Below are positions 58,320 to 64,000 of a stretch of 64,000 bases of DNA, piece by piece. Position 1 is the first letter of the stretch. Each line of letters opens with the position of its first letter. This stretch comes from Delphinapterus leucas (Eukaryota > Chordata > Mammalia > Artiodactyla > Monodontidae), in assembly GCF_002288925.2 (NCBI RefSeq), contig NW_022098031.1, positions 12,559,047 to 12,623,046 of the forward strand. The letters are read 5' to 3'. A model generated the notes under the pieces. The model was not told the DNA's origin. It ran no database searches and was given only the letters and a program-made list of their open reading frames with translations. The position numbers were made by a program, and so were the translations under genes.

Positions 58320-58690
58320 ACTTGCCCTCCCACTGCGCTGCTTGCTCCTTTCTGATCTGCCTCGCTACGTCTTGCCTCTGGGCCTTTCGCATTCTGTTTC
58401 CTCTCACTGGAGTTCTCTCCTCGCCCTCCTCCTCCCCTTCTTGTGGCAAACTCTTCTTTCTACCCTCAGTTTAGATGTCACTTTTCTCCCTCTCCTCCTA
58501 AAGTCCAGTTTAGTTGCTCCTGTTGTGTTTTCCCTTAGCACCTGCAGTGTCCCCAGGGCGGTGTTGAACGCTGTTTTGTCAGACCCTGTTCTCTGCCTGG
58601 TCTCCCCCACTAGATTGACGAGGCCCTCTAAGCTTGAAGTCTTGTCTACCATTGTCATATCCCCCCTTGTAACCTGGCACTGAGGGTGCA
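58320..58690. repeat. L2 element, right part
   Basis: Continues the L2 of 56570-56900: TGCTTGCTCCTTTCTG, GCCTCTGGGCCTTTCGCATTC, TTTAGATGTCACTTTTCTCCC, TAACCTGGCACTGAGG, in the order of the L2 3' half. Confidence 0.75.
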
Positions 58691-59110
58691 CAGTCACCTC
58701 TGGTTGAAGAATGAAGCAGTGGATGAAGCATTGCTGCTATGGTCATACCGTGTATTGTCTGTGACTCCATGAGCTTTTTTCTTCAATTTTAGGCTATACC
58801 CATTCTACTGACAATATGGCCATTATAGAAATTATTGCCCTCCCCTTTTGCATCTTTATGTTGCTGTCATTAATCTAATTTATGATTTTCTTATTCAGAA
58901 TAGAGAGTGGTACCACTTATTTCCCCTTCATCAGATCAACCTGAGCATGATCTGCACAGTGCCAGGGACTGGTAACACTGCGAACCTTCTAAGTGATGTC
59001 CGAAGTAAGAGAGAGAGTTGGCCCATGACATTAACACCTTTGGGAATCCTTTCAGGTCTTTACGAAATTCTCAACTGATGATTCCTTTTTTTTTTTGGTT
59101 ACTTTTGTCT

Positions 59111-59810
59111 TTTTTTTTTAACATCTTTATGGAGTATAATTGCTTTACAATGGTGTGTTAGTTTTTGCTGTATAACTAAGTGAATTAGCTATATGTATAC
59201 ATATATCCCCAGATCCCCTCCCTCTTGCGTCTTCCTCCCACCCTCCCTATCCCACCCCTCTAGGTGGTCACAAAGCTCCTAGCTGATCACCCTGTGCTAT
59301 GCGGCTGCTTCCCACTAGCTATCTATTTTACATTTGGTAGTGTATATATGTCCATGCCACTCTCTCACTTCATCTCAGCTTACCCTTCCCCCTCCCCGTG
59401 TCCTCAAGTCCATTCTCTACGTCTGCATCTTTATTCCTGTCCTGTCCCTAAGTTCTTCAGAACCATTTTTTTTTTTTAGTTTCCATATATATGTGTTAGC
59501 ATACGGTATTTGTTTTTCTCTTTCTGACTTACTTCACTCTGTATGACAGACTCTAGGTCCATCCACCTCACTACAAATAACTCAGTTTCGGTCCTTTGTA
59601 TGGCTGAGTAATATTCCGCTGTGTATATGTGCCACATCTTCTTTATCCATTCATCTGTCCATGGACACTCAGGTTGCTTCCAAGTCCTGGCTATTGTAAA
59701 TAGAGCTGCAGTGAACATTGTGGTACGTGACTCTTTCTGAATGATGGTTTTCTCAGGGCATATGCCCAGTAGTGGGATTGCTGGGCCGTATGGTAGCTCT
59801 GTTTTTAGTC
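59111..59810 (-). mobile_element. LINE-1 3' end, 5'-truncated
   Basis: Minus strand: T9 tail, 3'UTR complement (ATGGAGTATAATTGCTTTAC, CCCTGTGCTATGCGGCTGC), then ORF2 C-terminal region whose complement encodes FTAALFTIARTWKQPECP and the WMDLESVIQSE end. It ends near 59810 (GGGCCGTATGGTAGC). Moderately diverged. Confidence 0.88.
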
Positions 59811-59894
59811 AACTGGTGATTTCTTTGGGCCAACCTGTCAGAGACCTTCGCCCACCACCTGTTCACTCAGTGGGACTCATTTAGGCTCATCTTG

Positions 59895-60079
59895 TAAGAC
59901 TCACCTCACATGTTAACATGTGAGACTCACCTCACATGTTTCGCATGTAAGACTCACCTCACATGTTTCACATGTAAGACTCACCTCACATGTTAACATG
60001 TAAGACTCACCTCACATGTTTTGCATGTGAGACTCACCTCACATGTTAACATGTAAGACTCACCTCACATGTTTCGCAG
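59895..60079. repeat. Seven-unit 26/27-bp minisatellite with palindromic units
   Basis: Units start at 59895, 59921, 59948, 59975, 60001, 60028 and 60054. All share T[AG]AGACTCACCTCACATG. Type A units (1, 4, 6) continue TTAACATG and create the palindrome ACATGTTAACATGT; type B units (2, 3, 5, 7) continue with TTTCGCATG, TTTCACATG, TTTTGCATG or TTTCGCAG. Confidence 0.95.
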
Positions 60080-61560
60080 TTTTCTCAGCCGTCACCAGCT
60101 GGTGCTCCTGAGTGGTGGTAACACCTGTGCAGATCTTCTTACCACGTCTGCCTTCATGTGTCTGTTTCTGAGTTAGTTCTGTGAGGCATCAACACTCTCG
60201 GTTATTACTGTTTCCACAGAGTCTGGCATAGTTAAGTGAACCGAACTAAACTGACAAACAACCCTAAAGGATTCCTACCTGAATGTGTCAGATAAAGCTG
60301 TATTTGTCGAAAAGGAGGGGGAAAATGTGACTGTATCTACTAGATGCACTTATACTCAGCCCACTCTAGCACATCTCAGGTATGGCACAGAAATGTGGGT
60401 GATCCTCTTTAAGAAGGGCCTAAATTGATAGACAGTTTTCATATTTTATTTCCTTGGTTCATCTTAGAAAGAACTAATTGATGAGCAGGAATAGCCCAGA
60501 AGATAGGAAAAGCTGTAAAGTTGAGGGAAAAGCTAAGAACCTGGCTAATTAACTCTTGACTTGTTAATTATTTTTGCTATCATTTAAAAAAATTATATTT
60601 TAAGGCAGTCATAAGGAAACAGTATAATGGCCAAAAGTACTGAACTTTGAGTGAGACGAACTAGGTTTGGATTCCATGGCGCACTCTCTGGGAAGGTCCT
60701 CTCCCTCTCTCTCTCTCTCTCTCTCTGTCTCCTTCTCTCTCCCTCCCACAGCGCTTCCTCCCTCCTTTCCTTCCTCCCTCCCTCCATACATAAAATAGGA
60801 AAAGTAATACCTATCAAGGGTGATGTATTGAGGATTATAATGATAAATGTGAACTAAATAGTCATGTGTCACGTTTTCAGTGTACCCAGTATAATTTGTT
60901 TACCGTGGTGGAAGAAAATGTAAAATATGACGTTTCTTAGTGATTTTGATGTTGTTTTTTTAACTCTTGGTTCTCACTTTCTAACATCTTAACATCACTC
61001 CCAGCTCCAGCCATAACAAAAATAACTCTGTTTTCACATGGGCAATGACATTCTCACACCAAGGGGAAGAGGTTGCTCTTGTTGTCTGTGTATGTAGGCC
61101 TGTGGCATGTATCTGAATGGCCCTTGGGCTTTACGTATATGATGTGGAGTCTTGGTTAGCAGCATACAAGCGATTTTTATACTCTTCACAGTGCACTTGG
61201 ATTTTGCAGCACCTCTGGTAAAATTGTGACGTATGTAGCCCACTCTTTTAACCAGTTCAAGTAATTTATTATATCAGAGTTGTGCTTGCTTACTTATCTG
61301 TCCCAGTTATGCCCTGAAACTTGAAGTTTTATACTCTATTTATTTATGATCTTCCATTTCTCTCCTGCGTTATCATATTGTAGACATGCTGGGAAATTGT
61401 ATAACAATTTGAGATCAGTGGAGGATTTCACTTCCTTCATGGCAAATTGGTTACCAGGGGACTCAGTATTTTAATGGAGAAAATAAAAAGTTGAGATCTT
61501 TAAATTGAGTAAAATTACTTTTTTAAGCTCTGTACCAGTTTTTGTAAATTAAAAAAAAAA
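60080..61560. other. Unique DNA with a pyrimidine-rich tract
   Basis: 60698-60785 is a (CT)n/(CCTT)n microsatellite. No gene or known transposon is recognised in the rest. Confidence 0.4.
60698..60785. repeat. (CT)n / CCTTCCTC pyrimidine tract
   Basis: CTCCCTCTCTCTCTCTCT run followed by TCC-rich interrupted repeats. Mirror-like polypyrimidine composition could form triplex DNA. Confidence 0.85.
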
Positions 61561-62159
61561 ACCAAACAGCATAAGAACATAGCAAGGGGAGAGACATAAA
61601 AATTTTTAACAAAAATTTTGGACCAAAATGGATGAAAGATAGTTAAGCTCTATGCTTTGGGTATTGCATATTGTCATTAATTTCATTTATTTAATTGTTA
61701 TTAAATAGTCTATGTATGTAAAGTATGAGTATGCAGAGTGGATATTTATGTTTTATAGAATAATAATAATAGGACATCCACATGCCCACCACCCAGCTTA
61801 AAATATAGAATATTAGTGACCATGTGAAGCCCCTATACTCCCCTGAAGGATATATTGTTCTTTGTCTTCCTAGATGTAATATTATCCTGTGTTTTTCAAT
61901 TTATTATTCACCTATTTTATGTATAGTTTCTATCCTCCTTTCAGTGTCCATTTTGGTTATTTCCAGATTTTCCTAATACAAAAGCTGTCCCGGTTAACTT
62001 CCATGTTTTTATCTTATCTTGCACACATGCTGGAATTTCTCTGGAGTGCACCCAGGCAATGGAGTCACCAGGTTATGAGTGTACACCTAGACCTGGCCAG
62101 ACTGTCCCTGTGTCTACTCTTATCAGTAGCATATGAGCTCCCACTGCTCCATTATTACT
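61561..62159. other. AT-rich DNA, probable old LINE remnant
   Basis: 61750-61870 (CCACATGCCCACCACCCAGC, then AAATATAGAATATTAG) resembles an old L1M-type 3' region. Family uncertain. No gene. Confidence 0.35.
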
Positions 62160-62545
62160 GTCTTAGTCTGCTTGGGCTGCCATAACAAAATATCATAGGC
62201 CGGCTGGCTTAAACAACCGAAATTTATTTTCTCACTGTTCTGGAGACTGGAAAGACTAAGATCAAGGTTCCAGCAGGGTTCAGGTTCTGGAGAGGGCTCT
62301 CTTTCTGACTTGCAGACTGCAGCCTTCTCACTGTATCCTTAAGGGTGGAGAGAGAGAGCAAGCTTTCTGATGTCTCTTCCTCTTTAATAAGGACACCAGT
62401 TCTGTTGGATCAGGACTCTACACTTATGAGTTCATTTAACCTTAATCTCCTCCTTACAGGCCTGTCTCCAATACAGTCACATGATGGGTGGCTGGGGGGG
62501 CTCAGGGCTTCAACATTTGAATTTATAGGGGTATGCATTTTAGTC
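62160..62545. repeat. Recognisable old interspersed repeat, family not assigned
   Basis: GTCTGCTTGGGCTGCCATAAC, AAACAACCGAAATTTATTTTC, CTCTTCCTCTTTAATAAGGAC and TCCAATACAGTCACATGATGG follow a consensus very common in placental mammals. I cannot say with confidence whether it is LTR-like or another class. Contains only a short repeat-derived open frame. Confidence 0.6.
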
Positions 62546-62634
62546 TATAGCAATTATAAACACTTGCTATTGTCAGAAGTTTTGGTTTTTATCTTTTTTG
62601 TCAGTCTAGTGTAATAAATTGATATCTCATTGTG

Positions 62635-63620
62635 GTTTCTTTTTTTGTGGTAAAGCATATATAACATAAAATTTACCACTTTAACCCTTTTTAAGGGTAC
62701 AGTTCAGTAGCATTAAGTACATTCATATATTGTTGTTCAACCATTACCGCAGTTCATTTCCAGAGCTATTTTCATCTTCTCAAACTGAAACTTCATACCC
62801 ATTGAACAATAACTTCCCATCCCCCACTTCTGCCAACCCCTGGCTATCTTCATTCTATTTCTGTTTCTATGGATTTGACGATGTACCTCACATAGTAAAA
62901 TCATACAATATTTGTCTTTTTGTGCTTGACCTATTTTCACTTAGCACAATATCTTCAAGGTTCATCTGTGTTGTAGCATGTGTCAAAATTTCCTTCTTTT
63001 TAAAGGCCAAATAATATTCCATTGTTAGTATTCCATTTGTCATCAAAATACAATTTGTTTATCCACTCATCTGTCCATGGACACAGATTGCTGCCACCTT
63101 TTGGCTGTTGTGAGTAATGCTGCTATGGACATTGATATACAAATAAATGTACAAAAATGGGCGTATTGTTTGAGTCTCTGCTTTCAGGGGTTTTTTTTGA
63201 GTATATATTATTGAGGTTTTTAATTTTCATTTCCCTGATTACTAAAGAGGTTGAATATTGATCTTATTTTTATTGGTCATTATTGGCCATTATTAGCCAT
63301 GTGTGTTTTCTTTTCTTTAAAATGTATGCTTCGTATCTTTCACCATTTTATTTTTCTAATGTGTAACTTGTATTTATTTTCCTTATTGAATTTGAGAAGT
63401 ATTTGTGTATTCTAGGGTACTAATTCTTTGTTGCTTATATGTGTGGCAATTTTCTTCTCCTTGTTTGTAGACTTGTATTGACAATCTCTTTGTGGTAGCT
63501 TTTTGTTGAATAGAAGCCCTTAATTTTAGTGTAGCACAATTTATCATTTTTGCTTCTATGACTTCTTATTTAAGAAGTATTGTACCTTGAGGATATTAAG
63601 ATTTTTTTTTTATTTCTAGG
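62635..63620 (-). mobile_element. Old LINE-1 fragment (L1M-type)
   Basis: Complement of L1 ORF2/3' text, diverged: AAATTTACCACTTTAACCC, TCTCAAACTGAAACTTC, CATTGAACAATAACTTCCC, CACTTAGCACAATATC, TATCCACTCATCTGTCCATGG, TTTTCATTTCCCTGATTAC, AGCCCTTAATTTTAGTG. No intact ORF. Confidence 0.75.
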
Positions 63621-63689
63621 TAAAGCAAACAGATATTTTAGGGAATACAATATAAATTATGGGAGAAATTTAAGGCTATATTCGCAACT

Positions 63690-63960
63690 TCCTTTATCAG
63701 GTATTTATTGAATCCTACTATATACCAGACACCATTAGAGGCCACAGATTCTTTGTCCTCATGGAACTTACATTCTTTCTAGGAGAAAGACAATAGCCAA
63801 GTGAATATACAACATGGCGCCAGGTTGTCAGGAATGCTATGATGAGAGCCTCAAAGAAGTTCCTGTCATCAGGGCCAGAACACACTCCCAGCCATGTGAG
63901 CTATTTGCAGAACAAAAGAAGAAGGGTATAACATTCAAAGCAGAGTGAGGCTGAAAGGGT
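63690..63960. repeat. L2 element
   Basis: TTTATTGAATCCTACTATATACCAGACACC, TCCTCATGGAACTTACATTC, AGACAATAGCCAAGTG and later AGCAGAGTGAGGCTG blocks in L2 3' order (imperfect). It continues towards the right window edge. Confidence 0.7.
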
Positions 63961-64000
63961 ACAATGGCAGCCCATAGATAGGACTTCTAATCCAGGCTTG

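Noticed and set aside
56866..58683. Very long open frames (430-537 codons) on both strands in the CA array
   Set aside because: They are translations of a low-complexity CA/GT repeat that lacks stop codons in several frames and they run through 100 Ns. Codon content is purely the repeat (TH/PH or VC/YV).
58848..59078. Possible second exon (TTATTCAG acceptor before 58900, GAAGTAAGA donor near 59004)
   Set aside because: Joining it in phase 1 to the exon ending at 53957 gives an immediate TAG stop, and the text is not protein-like, so it is not supported as a downstream exon.
62160..62545. Endogenous retrovirus LTR
   Set aside because: The sequence is a common old repeat, but no LTR boundaries, primer-binding site or internal gene are visible, so no retroviral call is made.

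Overview
This window is nuclear DNA from a mammal, almost certainly a cetacean. The main evidence is about eighteen copies of a tRNA-derived SINE whose head reads CTTCCCTGGTGGCGCAGTGG and whose B-box region reads GGTTCGTGCCCCGG. This is the CHR family shared by Cetacea, hippos and ruminants. It occurs here as a short ~200 bp form (CHR-2-like, with high-CpG, little-diverged copies typical of whales and dolphins), a longer ~300 bp form (CHR-1-like) and one ~115 bp relative. The L1 3' ends are of the cetartiodactyl type. Base composition is AT-rich, protein-coding content is very low and transposon load is high, so the window looks intergenic or intronic. There are no prokaryotic features and no recognisable tRNA, rRNA or CRISPR loci.

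Layout. Positions 1-5.2 kb hold a nearly full-length but dead L1 on the minus strand (5'UTR, ORF1, ORF2), cut by the window edge and carrying two nested SINEs. From 5.2 to 28 kb there is mostly unique DNA with SINEs, old MIR/L2 fragments and microsatellites. Inside that stretch are two L1 copies with the inverted 5' structure of twin priming (8.6-9.5 kb and 23.7-24.2 kb), a perfect 57-bp inverted repeat (9554-9695) and a perfect 56-bp direct repeat (24.27 and 26.09 kb). From 28.8 to 30.5 kb lies a 5'-truncated L1 with a poly(A) tail. It is followed by a sharply bounded GC-rich block (31.07-31.56 kb) and a SINE whose differences from its relatives are strikingly A-to-G biased. From 32 to 53 kb there are further L1, SINE, MIR and L2 pieces, including a 3' L1 fragment with a possible short 3' transduction (41.2-41.5 kb).

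The only convincing protein-coding exon is at 53.69-53.96 kb on the plus strand. It has an ATG in a strong Kozak context, 84 codons and a GTAAGC splice donor. It resembles the N-terminus of the LAS2/C18orf54 family as I remember it. From 54 to 64 kb there are old L1 and L2 elements, a >1.4-kb CA-rich minisatellite that has expanded inside an L2 copy and contains a 100-N assembly gap, and a seven-unit 26/27-bp minisatellite with palindromic units.

No multi-gene system is visible. The most informative material is the record of transposon and repeat events, plus the single exon. Family names for repeats come from memory of consensus sequences and were not checked by a search.
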